Positions 21,086 to 30,899 of a stretch of 64,000 nucleotides of DNA are shown here, one piece after another. The stretch lies in NCBI GenBank assembly GCA_020466095.1, contig CM035808.1, forward strand, positions 85,600,779 to 85,664,778, written 5' to 3'. The notes beneath the pieces are model-generated. The model ran no database searches, was not told the DNA's origin, and saw nothing but the letters and a program-made list of their open reading frames with translations. Made by a program: the position numbers and the translations under genes. The first letter of the stretch is position 1; each line of letters opens with the position of its first letter. Source of the DNA: Chlorops oryzae (lineage: Eukaryota > Arthropoda > Insecta > Diptera > Chloropidae).

Positions 21086-22232
21086 TGTGAATCAAGTTAG
21101 CTTGCACTTTTTTGAATTTCCCAAAAAAAAAAAATTGTGCTGTAATGTGCCCAGTTTGTGCTATCATGTGCCGTTTCGAAAAAAAAAATTCCTCAAGGGA
21201 TGCCATTTTTATGAGGAGGTCCTTTTTTTGGTGTCAAGTTAGCTTGCACTTTTTCGAATTTCCCAAAAAAAATTATTGTGCTGTAATGTGCCCAGCTTGT
21301 GCTATCATGTGCCGTTTCGAAAAAAAAAATTCCTCAAGGGATGCCATTTTTATGAGCAGGTCCTTTTTTTGGTGTCAAGTTAGCTTGCACTTTTTCGAAT
21401 TTCCCAAAAAAAATTATTGTGCTGTAATGTGCCCAGCTTGTGCTATCATGTGCCGTTTCGAAAAAAAAAATTCCTCAAGGGATGCCATTTTTATGAGCAG
21501 GTCCTTTTTTTTGGTGTCAAGTTAGCTTGCACTTTTTCGAATTTCCCAAAAAAAAATTATTGTGCTGTAATGTGCCCAGTTTGTGCTATCATGTGCCGTT
21601 TCGAAAAAAAAAATTCCTCAAGGGATGCCATTTTTATGAGCAGGTCCTTTTTTTGGTGTCAAGTTAGCTTGCACTTTTTCGAATTTCCCGAAAAAAATTA
21701 TTGTGCCGTAATGTGCCCAGTTTGTGCTATCATGTGCCGTTTCGAAAAAAAAAATTCCTCAAGGGATGCCATTTTTATGGGGAGGTCCTTTTTTTCGTGT
21801 CACGTTAGCCGGGACTTCATTTTTCAATAATGTAAAGAGAGAGGCCATAACAAAGGAGCTCTCTGCCGCAAGAATTGACCCAACAATCAGCTCGTGGATT
21901 AGCAACATCCTAGAGCTAAGACTCATTACCGGCTAACTTGACACGACAAAAAGGACCTCTTCATAAAAATGGCATCCCTTGAGGAAATTTTTTTTTCGAA
22001 ACGGCACATGATAGTACAAACTGGGCACAAAACAGCACAATACTTTTTTTCGGGAAATTCGAAAAAGTGCAAGCTAACTTGACACGAAAAAAAGGACCTC
22101 CTCATAAAAATGGCATTCCTTGAGGAATTTTTTTTTTCGAAACGGCACATGATAGCACAAACTGGGCACATTACGGCACAATAATTTTTTTCGGGAAATT
22201 TGAAAAAGTGCAAGCTAACTTGATGCACATGG
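21086..22232. mobile_element. Foldback element with 142-bp repeats in both arms
   Basis: Inserted in the 5' LTR; the 3' LTR has the empty site at about 13402. The ends are inverted: TGTGAATCAAGTTAGCTTGC on the left, and TGTGCATCAAGTTAGCTTGC as the reverse of the right. AAAGAGA flanks both sides (21079-21085, 22234-22240), consistent with a 7-8 bp duplication. The left arm is five head-to-tail units starting at 21093, 21235, 21376, 21518 and 21660. The right arm is two units inverted. Long A and T runs inside units create 137-codon open frames that are repeat artefacts. Confidence 0.88.
21801..21936 (+). pseudogene. LINE reverse-transcriptase scrap in the foldback spacer
   Basis: The spacer between the two arms translates to FNNVKREAITKELSAARIDP followed by TISSWISNILELRLITG. 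This resembles the region just after the first catalytic Asp in Jockey/R1-type non-LTR RTs (usually FNNV..., then W...L..R.I). It is only about 40 codons with no catalytic residue, so it is captured filler. The match is by eye. Confidence 0.5.
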
Positions 22233-22357
22233 AAAAGAGAGCGATTTCTGTGCGGCTCGCGCTTTTATCCTCTTTTTCGAGCTAGCGATGAGTTCCTTAG
22301 TTCGATGTATTGTCCGATAATTCCTTCAGCTGATATCGATCACTTTGCCTGGCGTAT

Positions 22358-22516
22358 TTTAGAGGTGCGTCACACGGTGCATTGTCGACGTCCACACGAT
22401 TGCACATTTTAGAGGTGTGTCACACGGTGCATTGTCGACGCCCACACGATGGCACATTTTAGAGGTGCGTCACACGGTGCATTGTCGTCGTCCACACGAT
22501 TTCACATTTTAGAGGT
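22358..22516 (-). repeat. 50-bp tandem repeat, three units, 5' LTR
   Basis: Units start at 22358, 22408 and 22458, with a truncated fourth at 22508. The sequence is the same as at 13531-13689. Confidence 0.95.
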
Positions 22517-22599
22517 TAAACATTTATTAAACCAAGGAAAAACATAATTAAACGAAAAACTGCAACCCCGCGTTAATCAATAATATGTGAGTCATCACA

Positions 22600-23331
22600 A
22601 CTTGTTTATTCAGATTAAAATTACAAAAGGATCAGATCCAGCAAATTCAGCAAAACATAGCCTCGGCAAGTTAAAAAGCATCAAGATAGGGACTGCTACT
22701 TTTCAACAAGAAACAATTATTCTTGTCATCAAGGTTCCGTCCGAGAGTATGGTAGTACCGAAGCATCTACTTATACTCATAACAAACAGTAACGGTTTTC
22801 GCATCACCTCATCCAAAGAAGTGGTGGTGGACTTACATGGTACAATTTATGATTTCTCAGAGAAAGCCTCAATTTTTCAGGAAAAACCATCCACTCACTG
22901 TTCCATTTAAAAAAAGATGTGAGTGGATAAAGAACGAAGGGAGTGAAATAATGGAAATTAGCAGCGACATGTAAGTGCTTGAAAACGTAAAAAAAATTTT
23001 ACTTCAAAGCACGTGTGACAATAGAAAACTCAATTTAAGTGGAAATATTCTTATTTCATTTTTTAACTGCGCACTGCAACTCAATAGCAATAATTTTACT
23101 AATAAAATATTAGAACACCGCCAATTCTTTGTCTCACCATCTTTTTTTCCGAATCCTACAACCGAAAGGGTATTGTCTTTTCCAGAAACAATTCTCAAAC
23201 AGGAACAGAACTTGGACCGAATTGAGGAGTTGCAATTCCACAAAATCGCAACGACGTCTTATGCAGTCTCATCCTCAGTCATCGTCCTTATACTTGCGGT
23301 TACCATATTCATAATATGCAGACGACAATGA
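22600..23331 (+). pseudogene. env: Errantivirus env remnant, downstream half
   Basis: It continues the fusion protein cut at 11455. Three frame segments are seen: about 22603-22660 (heptad-like, Gln/Ile-rich), 22655-22910 (contains VPKHLLILITNSNGF), and about 22930-23331. The last has a cysteine (QSTCDNRKLNLSGN), the Asn-rich membrane-proximal ectodomain and a C-terminal transmembrane helix (SSSVIVLILAVTIFIICRRQ) with a very short basic tail. This is the usual arrangement of errantiviral Env. Two frameshifts plus the large insertion make it non-functional. Confidence 0.72.
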
Positions 23332-23828
23332 ACAGTCAATTTAGGGGTCCAACAAGTATAATTAAGTCCCGAAAGAAGAAGAGAGAGTTTTAGAACAATT
23401 TTACAACGACTAAAGGAAAAGGGAACGGATGCAATGAGTCTTTAAAATATTTGTTTTTTTTTTGTCTTTTAATACTCAAGTTGTATGGAGGTTGAACAAC
23501 ATGAGTAAACAATTTCAAATAAAGAGCCATCTTTTAAATTCTAAAGAGCCTCATTCAAAGGAAGCTCAATAATTAAAGTTCTAAAATCCCAAAAAAAATT
23601 TAAGCTTTTAATTTTATCTAAAAAAAAAATATATAAAATTTGTTCTTTAATTTAAATTAAAAATATATATATAAAAAATAAAAAAAATTATAAATATATG
23701 GATGCGCGGAATTTCGCCCGCGCCAACTCAGAGAACGTTTTAAATTAATGATTTTTCCGGACTACTTAGTAAGCCAAAAAAAAAAAAATAATAAAAGGAT
23801 TTTATTTTAATCTTTAAATCCCTTTTTA
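23332..23828. other. AT-rich post-env sequence
   Basis: A purine-rich block (aagaagaagagagag) at about 23375 follows env, then very AT-rich sequence with poly-A runs. One GC-rich patch (gcgcggaatttcgcccgcgc) is a near inverted repeat at 23705-23724. No gene is seen. Confidence 0.5.
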
Positions 23829-24740
23829 TACCCAGCGTAAGCGGGGTATATTAGTTTTGTGCGAATCTTGTAACAGGGAGAATTAAGCTCCGGAGATATA
23901 GACATATATATATAGAAATGATCAGGATCAAAAACTGAATCGATTTAGACATGTCCGTCTGTCCGTCCGTCCGTCCGCCTGTCCGTCTGTCCGTCCGTCC
24001 GTGGTCGGATCTCCTCCGAAACGGCTGGACCAATCAAGTCGAAATTTGGCCCACAAATGAATATAATGTGTTTTCAGTAAAATGCTTGTAACTTGCGAAC
24101 CACTCAACACATTCCATTGATATTTGGTGTACTGGTAAACTACGAAAACGGACATATCCTGGCAAAAAATGGTCGCCGCCCTCCGTGAGCCACGCCCACA
24201 AATAAGCCCACAAATAAGGGCTTATCGTAACTTGTGAAGTAAAAGGCGTAGAAGGATCAAATTCGCAACATAGGTTGACCAAGGCGAATGAAAGGTATAG
24301 GAAAAAAATTTATATGGCCCGCCCCCTTCCACGCCCACAAATGGAGATTTTTCGTAACTTCCGAATTAATAGGCGTAGACGCTTCAAATTCGCAACATAG
24401 GTTGACCAAGGCAAACGAAAGGTGTAGGGAAAAAATTTAACTGGCCCGCCCGCTTCCACGCCTACAAATGAAGATTTTTCGTGACTTCTGAAGTAAAAGG
24501 CGTAGAAGCTTCGAATTCGCAACATAGGTTCACCAAGGCGAATGAAAGGTGTAGGTAAAAATTTTATATGGCCCGCCCACTGCCACGCCCACAAATGAAG
24601 ATTTTTCGTAACTTCCGAAGTAAAAGGCATAGAAGCTTCAAATTCGCAACATAGGTTCACCAAGGCGAATGAAGGGTGTAGGGAAATAATTTATGTGGCC
24701 CTACCACTGCCACGCCCACAAATAGAGAAGAAAAACATCA
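23829..24740 (+). mobile_element. mini-me/DINE-1-like element, copy 1
   Basis: Order: a 5' hairpin tataccc...ggggtata (23826-23850), a short (TA)n run, a core (gaaatgatcaggatc to acatg), a (GTCY)n microsatellite at 23945-24001, then about four 126-bp tandem units with ggcccgccc...tgccacgcccac at about 24314, 24441, 24568 and 24693. The TA-core-GTCY order is the hallmark of dipteran mini-me elements, related to Helitron-like DINE-1. It is non-coding. The right end is not clearly defined. Confidence 0.8.
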
Positions 24741-26020
24741 ACTTCTGGCACTACCATAGGTCAACAAAGTACGCTGCAACCAGCAACTCTGCGGAACCAT
24801 GTCGGGTTCCCGAAACAAGTTCAACGATTTCTAAACATAAATTCTCTCTCGTTCTTGTGTAAAATTATAACAATATTGGAATCCACGAAGAATCGGCTCC
24901 GATTAAGCGATTTTTGTTTGGAGGTTCCATATATGATTTCCATATTTCCGATGGCGTGCTCATATCAACTACCTCAAAGCTGATCTCTTCATGAGTAATA
25001 GGCGTAAGTAAAGGCAACAAAATTGGCTCCTTTTGTTTTTTGAAAAGAACAGGCTTTGCCATCGCTATCGACAACACGACGTAGCGATCTGTCAGTTATA
25101 AGCGACTTTGGTTTATAGTCAAAATTATTGGCGCAAGTTTAGCACAGATTGGAAATGGACAACAATGTCAGTAGCCTATGGAAGCCTGTGTATATTCGAA
25201 CACTACAGGTCACAGTAACAGAACCAAATGTCTCCTGGCACAAACAGCAAACATAACTTCAGCATACCCTTTAACTCAACCCATACTAAATCTTCATTAC
25301 CATCAGCGGCCGAAGCCAATCACGTAGAGAATGGTAATTGGCAGATAGCTATACAATTTATTAGCAGTTATTCTGCATTCGAGCCTATCAAAGACACGTT
25401 CTCGATAAAATATAATGTGCTCTGGGACCGATCACCATGCGCGAGCATATATGGCTCAAAACTTTGTAATCATTAGCCAGAATTAAAGGGTTCGATAGCC
25501 ATGGACATCATAAAGGAGTCCAAACCTTATCAGGCCTCTGAACGAAACCCTCGCAAACAACCACGCCTAACCCCGAACAAGTCTCTGTGGGAACTCGAAA
25601 AAAAAAAAAATATATATAAAGCAACTGCGGTTTGAATCACTAACGGCGGGCACCGCAGCTCTGGAAGGTCGCGGCATCAATACACACATGACGCAGGTTC
25701 AACTGTCAGCGTTGTTCGAATCACGCCACGACCAGACGAGCATTGGAGTCCGGCGTCCGTTCTCAAAAGCAAGAGATCCGACCTCGACCACACGTTCTCT
25801 TTAATTGTATAAACTGGAATCATGAAGAAACTCGCCCTAATTCTAATCATCAAGGACATGTGCTTCCGTCCGTCAGCTGGGTGCGACACTAATCGCAGTC
25901 AGCTGGAATCATCAGTGCGCATCACCCCCGAACGATTTTTTTAAAAAAATTTACACAACTCCTCAGTGAAAGGGACTAGTGCCTTTCGGTTCTGTCTTAA
26001 CAAATAAAATAGGGCGAAAA
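24741..26020. other. Unassigned stretch with a TATA-like patch
   Basis: Short open frames (24865-25077 minus, 25228-25476 plus) match nothing I know. A tatatataaag box at 25611-25621 is followed by GC-richer sequence to about 25930, which looks promoter- or LTR-like, but I see no paired copy in the window. Confidence 0.4.
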
Positions 26021-26095
26021 CACATAATATAAATAAAAAAAAAAAGGAACAGTTGTTCCAGAGTTGTAAAAAAAAAGGAGAGTTATAGGCTTTTC

Positions 26096-26842
26096 AGACT
26101 ATGAATTTAAAATCTGAATTTAGCTCCTTAAGTTGAATTTATCAAAAACCCTTTCAGACTGTCCGTTTCTGAATTTACGACTTCAAACAGCTGTTTTTTG
26201 TTTTGGATTGATTTTCGAACAACTTTTCACATTTGTTTCATTCAAAAGCTGCAAAATGGAAAATGACCAGAAAAAAATGTTAAGCATGTTATTGTTGAGA
26301 CGTCACAAATTACAAAAAATGAAAGCAACCGGAATGGTGTTAATAATTAGCTTGCTAACATCAATTTTGAACAACATTCAACATGCTGCAATTCTATCCA
26401 GCAGTCATAACACGCTTTTGAATATTACCCAGCAAGCAATATGAGCGCTTTCGGATACTCTTTTCGGATAGAGATAAAATTACTTTCACCTTCCAAATGA
26501 AGCTTTTTCTGTGCCCGTGCTTAAAGAGGATTTCCGGATGATCCGAAAATGCTCAATTTTATGTGTTTACTCATAAAACGCTCTTACATTATGCTCTTTT
26601 CAGACGTATGATTCGGAGCGCTCCGAAATTTGCTTGCTGGGTAATTTCAAATCAAAATAAAAACAGCTGACTTCAACGTTCAAGGTTGAAAAAAAGGGAG
26701 TAAAAGGTAAGGGTTGCAGCAACGAATGCCTAAACTCATGAGTTTATTTCTGAGTTTAAAGCCCCTAAACTCAGTTTAAACTCACTAGTAAAGTCTACTT
26801 AAAGTACTTAATTCAGTTTAACGCAATAGTCTGGAAACCATT
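26096..26842. mobile_element. TTA-flanked TIR element (PIF/Harbinger-like)
   Basis: TTA is duplicated at 26093-26095 and 26843-26845, and copy 1 of the LTR-like repeat shows the single TTA. Ends: taggcttttcagactat on the left, aatggtttccagactat as the inverse of the right. A short frame from an ATG at 26256 (MENDQKKMLSMLLLRRHKLQ) may be a remnant of an element protein; it runs into the nested MITE. The 3-bp TTA duplication suggests PIF/Harbinger. Confidence 0.72.
26427..26642. mobile_element. Nested MITE with ACCCAGCAAGCAA ends
   Basis: 216 bp inside the previous element. The left end is ACCCAGCAAGCAATATGAGC and the inverse of the right end is ACCCAGCAAGCAAATTTCGG. Internal gcgctttcgga/tccgaaa motifs also pair. 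Non-coding; the target duplication is unclear. Confidence 0.75.
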
Positions 26843-27054
26843 TTAGAAAAATAAGGGCTACCATTTAGTGAAGAACATTGTAAAGTGAGCAAAGGCCGTC
26901 CTCATTAAAGGACTGGCTTTGAAAAACTAAGGACAATAAAAGAAGAATAAAACTGTTACGCCTTTCGTGTTTTAATGACTCCCAAGCGGAGTCAACCACA
27001 GTGATAAGAAACGTTACACTACACTCGTTGTAGAGAAAAACGTTACAAGAGGCT

Positions 27055-27437
27055 AACATTTAACTCTGAGGTTAGCGCAGAGTTGTATTTAAAATTTTCT
27101 TTTTTTCATTTTTTTCATTTGCTAACACCAAGTACAAAACCCGGGTAAAAATTTAATACGACACTGGCTGGAAGCTGTCACGTGCAGAAAATAAGTGGGG
27201 AAGGATGCCAATATTTGGATATGTTAATTTTGATCACAGCTCGTGGAACGTTTTGTGATGCCGCTTTCACTACTAGCTCCATTAATCTCTCTTGTTCCTG
27301 CGAACATTGCATTGATCTTCTGATATTATTGCTTTCAATACTAGTTTGGCTTTTTCAGTTTCTGTAAACATTTTTAATAAACCAAATTCCATTTTGATTT
27401 ACAATTTCTTGATTACGCGTTTTTTCCTTGTCAAACT
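27055..27437. other. No gene seen
   Basis: T-rich sequence. A 61-codon open frame at 27182-27367 is hydrophobic at its end and unrecognised; I do not support it as a gene. Confidence 0.5.
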
Positions 27438-27580
27438 CCCCAGCCGGACATTATCGCATGCATGAAAACAGCGGTCCTCTCCTAACAAACTTCATAAGAA
27501 ATTAGGGTTTGTAAAGCGAGTAGTCGCAGTATTTTCTCCACTTCAGAAATAGTACAGAAGTAGTGAACTTTCCGGCTGGG
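27438..27580. mobile_element. Small MITE with CCCAGCCGGA ends
   Basis: 143 bp; the left CCCAGCCGGACATT pairs with the right inverse CCCAGCCGGAAAGTT. The end style resembles the MITE at 26427 (both start ACCCAGC/CCCAGC), but the bodies differ. Confidence 0.6.
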
Positions 27581-28146
27581 TAATATGACGTTAGTAAACC
27601 TTAACACGCTCGCTTTGAGGTAACGTGCCGGGTTAAGAACTTAACCCCTATAGTGAGAACATAGCATAAGTTGTAAATAAAAAGTTAACTTCAAGTGAAA
27701 ATTTTTTGAAATTTTAAAATCAAATAAAATCATCAAAAAAGCCGTACTTCGAAAAATAATTAAAAGTGATGCCATTTGTAAAGTTTTCATACTCCCAAAA
27801 AATTAAAACCACCCTATGAAAATGATACTTTATTGTTAGACGCTGAATTTTTGAAAGATTTTTCTGATTGAACGTAAAAGGCTTTTCAGACTCGTTAATT
27901 AAAGCAGTATTAAGCGTAGAAAATGCAGTTGTCAAAAATACTCTTTCAGACTACACCTTTTTGCATTTAGCACCATTTTGCATTGAGGCTGCTGATTCGT
28001 TTTTTGATTTAAGCTGCCATCCGACCCGCATTCTGCGGACCCGTCTCAAAAAGACAGTTGTGTTCCCGTATTGCAATATCAAATAAAATATATATCTCCC
28101 ATTACACTGCTCAACAATAAAATTGCCTTTGACTTGAAAACAATTT
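27581..28146. other. Unassigned, with a TIR-like motif
   Basis: aggcttttcagact at 27879-27892 matches the left end of the element at 26096, and ctttcagacta recurs at 27945. This could be a fragment of a related element. No gene is seen. Confidence 0.4.
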
Positions 28147-28276
28147 TTATACCTTTTCCGAAGGAAAGGGTATATTAAGTTTGGCACGGTGTATGTAACA
28201 TACCAAAGGAGTCGCGGTAGATATAGACATATATATATATTCTTGATCAGGGTGACAAGAGGAATCGATCTAGCCA

Positions 28277-28360
<84 letters not shown>

Positions 28361-30610
28361 GGTCACACTTTAGTTTTTCGTAATTTACTCCTAAGCCATG
28401 AAAGATATCATATTGAAATTTGGCATGGACTTCAACCAGGTAAATGTCCGAAAAACTGCATACAAATTTTTTTCGTAGTCCCTTCTTGGGTCGTGGGAAG
28501 TGGTTCAGAAGTTTCAAAAATCACGATTTTTAACGTTTTTCCTGGATAACTTTTTTACTATACATCCCAGCTTATTGAAATTTGGTGAGTGTATAGCTAC
28601 TATGTAGACTTAAGCTTTCGCTGAAAAAAAATTGCGACATCGCTATAACTATGGTCATCATCCTACACAATAGAAAAAAACACTCTTTCTCTTATTCTCA
28701 TATCTGAATACAAAAATTATTTTTTTGCTTCTTCTGATTGTGTATTTTGCCGCCAAATAAAGTCGTCAATTATGGATAAATTTTGACCATGACCACATTT
28801 CGCGAAATTCGCAAAAATTGATTTTCACTATTTTGAATTGAGTATTTCGCAGCTAAACAAAATGTCCTCTAAGGGTTAAAATTGATCAAGACCACCATCC
28901 GCGAAATTCGCGAAAATTTGATTTTCACTATTTTGAAATGAGTACTTCGCAGCTAAACGAAATGACCGCTAAGGGTTAAAATTCGACCATGACCACCATT
29001 CTTGAAATTCGCAAAAATTGATTTTCACTTTTTTGAATTGAGTATTTCGCAGCTAAACAAAATGTCCTCTAAGGGTTAAAATTTGATCAAGACCACCATC
29101 CGCGAAATTCGCGAAAATTTGATTTTCACTATTTTGAAATGAGTATTTCGCAGCTAAACTAAATTTTCTCTAAGGGTTAAAATTTGATCAAGACCACCAT
29201 CCGCGAAATTCGCGAAAGTTTGATTTTCACTAGTTTGAATTGAGTATTTCGCAGTTAAACAAAATGTCCTCTAAGGGTTAAAAATTGATCAAGACCACCA
29301 TCCGCGAAATTCGCGAAAACCTGATTTTCACTATTTTTAATTGAGTATTTAGCAGCTAAACAAAATGTCCTCTAAGGGTTAAAATTTGATCAAGACCACC
29401 ATCCGCGAAATTCGCAAAAATTTGATTTTCACTATTTTGAAGTGAGTATTTCGCAGCTAAACTAAATTTCCTCTAAGGGTTAAAATTTGATCAAGACCAC
29501 CATCCGCGAAATTCGCGAAAATTTGATTTTCACTATTTTGAATTGAGTATTTCGCAGCTAAACAAAATGTCCTCTAAGGGTTAAAATTTGATCAAGACCA
29601 CCATCCGCGAAATTCGCGAAAATTTGATTTTCACTATTTTGAAATGAGTATTTCGCAGCTAAACGAAATGACCGCTAAGGGTTAAAATTCGACCATGACC
29701 ACCATTCTTGAAATTCGCAAAAATTGATTTTCACTTTTTTGAATTGAGTATTTCGCAGCTAAACAAAATGTCCTCTAAGGGTTAAAATTTGATCAAGACC
29801 ACCATCCGCGAAATTCGCGAAAACCTGATTTTCACTATTTTGAATTGAGTATTTCACAGCTAAACAAAATGTCCTCTAAGGGTTAAAATTTGATCAAGAC
29901 CACCATTCGCGAAATTCGCAAAAATTCATTTTCACTATTTTGAATTGAGGTTTTCGCAGCTAGACAAAATGTCCTCTAACGGTTAAATTTTGACCATGAC
30001 CACCATTCGCGAAATTTGCAAAAATTTGGTTTTCCCCTTTTTTGAATTGAGGATTTCGCAGCTAGACAAAATGTCCTCTAACGGTTAAATTTTGACCATG
30101 ACCACCATTCGCGAAATTCGCAAAAATTTTATTTTCACTATTTTGAATTGAGTATTTCGCAGCTAGACAAAATGTCCTCTTACGGTTAAAATTTGACCAT
30201 GACCACCATTCGCGAAATTCGCAAAAATTTTATTTTCACTATTTTGAATTGAGGTTTTCGCAGCTAGACAAAATGTCCTCTAACGGTTAAAATTTGACCA
30301 TGATCACCATTCGCGAAATTCGCAAAATTTTGATTTTCACTATGTATTTTGAATTGAGTATTTCGCAGCTAGACATAATGTCCTCTAACGGTTAAAATTT
30401 GACCATGACCAACATCCTCGAAAATTTTGTGCTTAATAATAATCTCGAGTTTTAGAAGCTAAATCGAAGTACAGATAAGGTATAAATAGATATCCAAGCT
30501 AGAACAACGAAAACGGCAGGAATTTTTGTTAAGGTAATGTTTTAACATATTTCAGGCTGAGGAAAAGGTATGTGTGCAATCGGCTTAGCCGATGTAAACT
30601 TCTTTACTTG
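28147..30610 (+). mobile_element. mini-me/DINE-1-like element, copy 2, with a long tandem array
   Basis: A 5' hairpin tatacctttt...aaagggtata, a (TA)n run at 28231-28240, a core ending agccatg, then (TCTG)n of about 21 units at 28277-28362. A conserved flank is followed by an array of about sixteen 101-bp units (28790-30420). The 3' end has a hairpin (atcggcttagccgat, 30578-30592) and a second small stem gtaaacttctttac, ending near cttg at 30610, like the Helitron-type 3' ends of DINE-1. Non-coding; larger than usual because of the array. Confidence 0.82.
28790..30420 (+). repeat. 101-bp tandem array, about 16 units
   Basis: ttcgcagct occurs about every 101 bp (28846, 28946, 29046, 29147, 29248, 29349, 29449 and on). 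Each unit has attttcactattttgaa, agctaaacaaaatg, ctaagggttaaaat and ccgcgaaattcgc. Two subtypes exist: gatcaagaccaccatccgc in the left and centre, and gaccatgaccaccattcgc with agctagacaaaatg toward the right end. Confidence 0.95.
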
Positions 30611-30899
30611 TTTTTTTGTAGTATTTGTTTCGCTCGATCTCAATATATGCGTAAAGTTTGAAAGTTAGCTCGCGTTTTTTAAATGTCCGCTAAGAAAAGT
30701 TTTGCGAATTTTTGTCAATAGTTTTTAGTCGTAGCCGAATTATCGTTCGACCGTTTCAAAAAAACTTTAATTTATATGAAAAAAGAGTAAAAATACAACA
30801 TATTCTTTTAACATATGGGGGAAAACACGTGAAGTGTACCAGGTGGAAAAATTTTTCTCTCCGATTTCGATGAAAGTTGGTGATGATGTTGTGCTATTA
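30611..30899. other. Host or repeat sequence interrupted by mariner
   Basis: Short flank before the mariner, with ccgatttcgatgaaagttgg; it continues after the mariner at 32193. No gene is seen. Confidence 0.5.

Larger units (their letters stand above)
11456..22599 (-). mobile_element. Osvaldo/Ulysses-like Ty3/Gypsy element with 2.3-kb LTRs
   Basis: A complete 11,144-bp insertion on the minus strand. ACTT is duplicated exactly at 11452-11455 and 22600-22603. The LTRs begin TG and end CA; the left copy is 2317 bp, the right 3472 bp because a foldback element sits in it. The primer site is of the tRNA-Lys type and a G-run polypurine tract precedes the 3' LTR. Gene order is gag, -1 shifted pol (protease, RT, RNase H, integrase), then a third ORF. 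Very long LTRs plus a tRNA-Lys primer recall Osvaldo and Ulysses of Drosophila; this clade call is from memory of those features. Two in-frame stops and one frameshift make it non-autonomous now. Confidence 0.9.
19128..22599 (-). repeat. 5' LTR of the Osvaldo-like element, interrupted
   Basis: Paired with 11456-13772. It carries the same six-unit 239-bp array (19499-20845) and the same three 50-bp repeats (22358-22516). It is extended by a foldback element at 21086-22232. A minus-strand AATAAA lies at 19245-19250. Confidence 0.92.
26021..27054 (+). repeat. LTR-like repeat, copy 2, split by an insertion
   Basis: Homologous to 1036-1317. The left part is 26021-26095 and the right part 26843-27054, ending at gttaca as in copy 1. 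The 747-bp element between them is absent from copy 1, which gives the empty site. A purine tract (aaaaaaaaaggag) lies inside. Confidence 0.65.

Noticed and set aside
21112..21936. 137-codon frames rich in Cys/Met/Phe
   Set aside because: They are translations of the 142-bp foldback units, with homopolymer runs setting the frame.
27951..28517. 188-codon minus frame through the (TCTG)n microsatellite
   Set aside because: The frame is open because the tetranucleotide repeat has no stops; the flanks are element sequence.
28790..30420. CRISPR-like regular repeats
   Set aside because: Units are 101 bp, head to tail without unique spacers, in a eukaryotic mini-me element; a plain tandem array.
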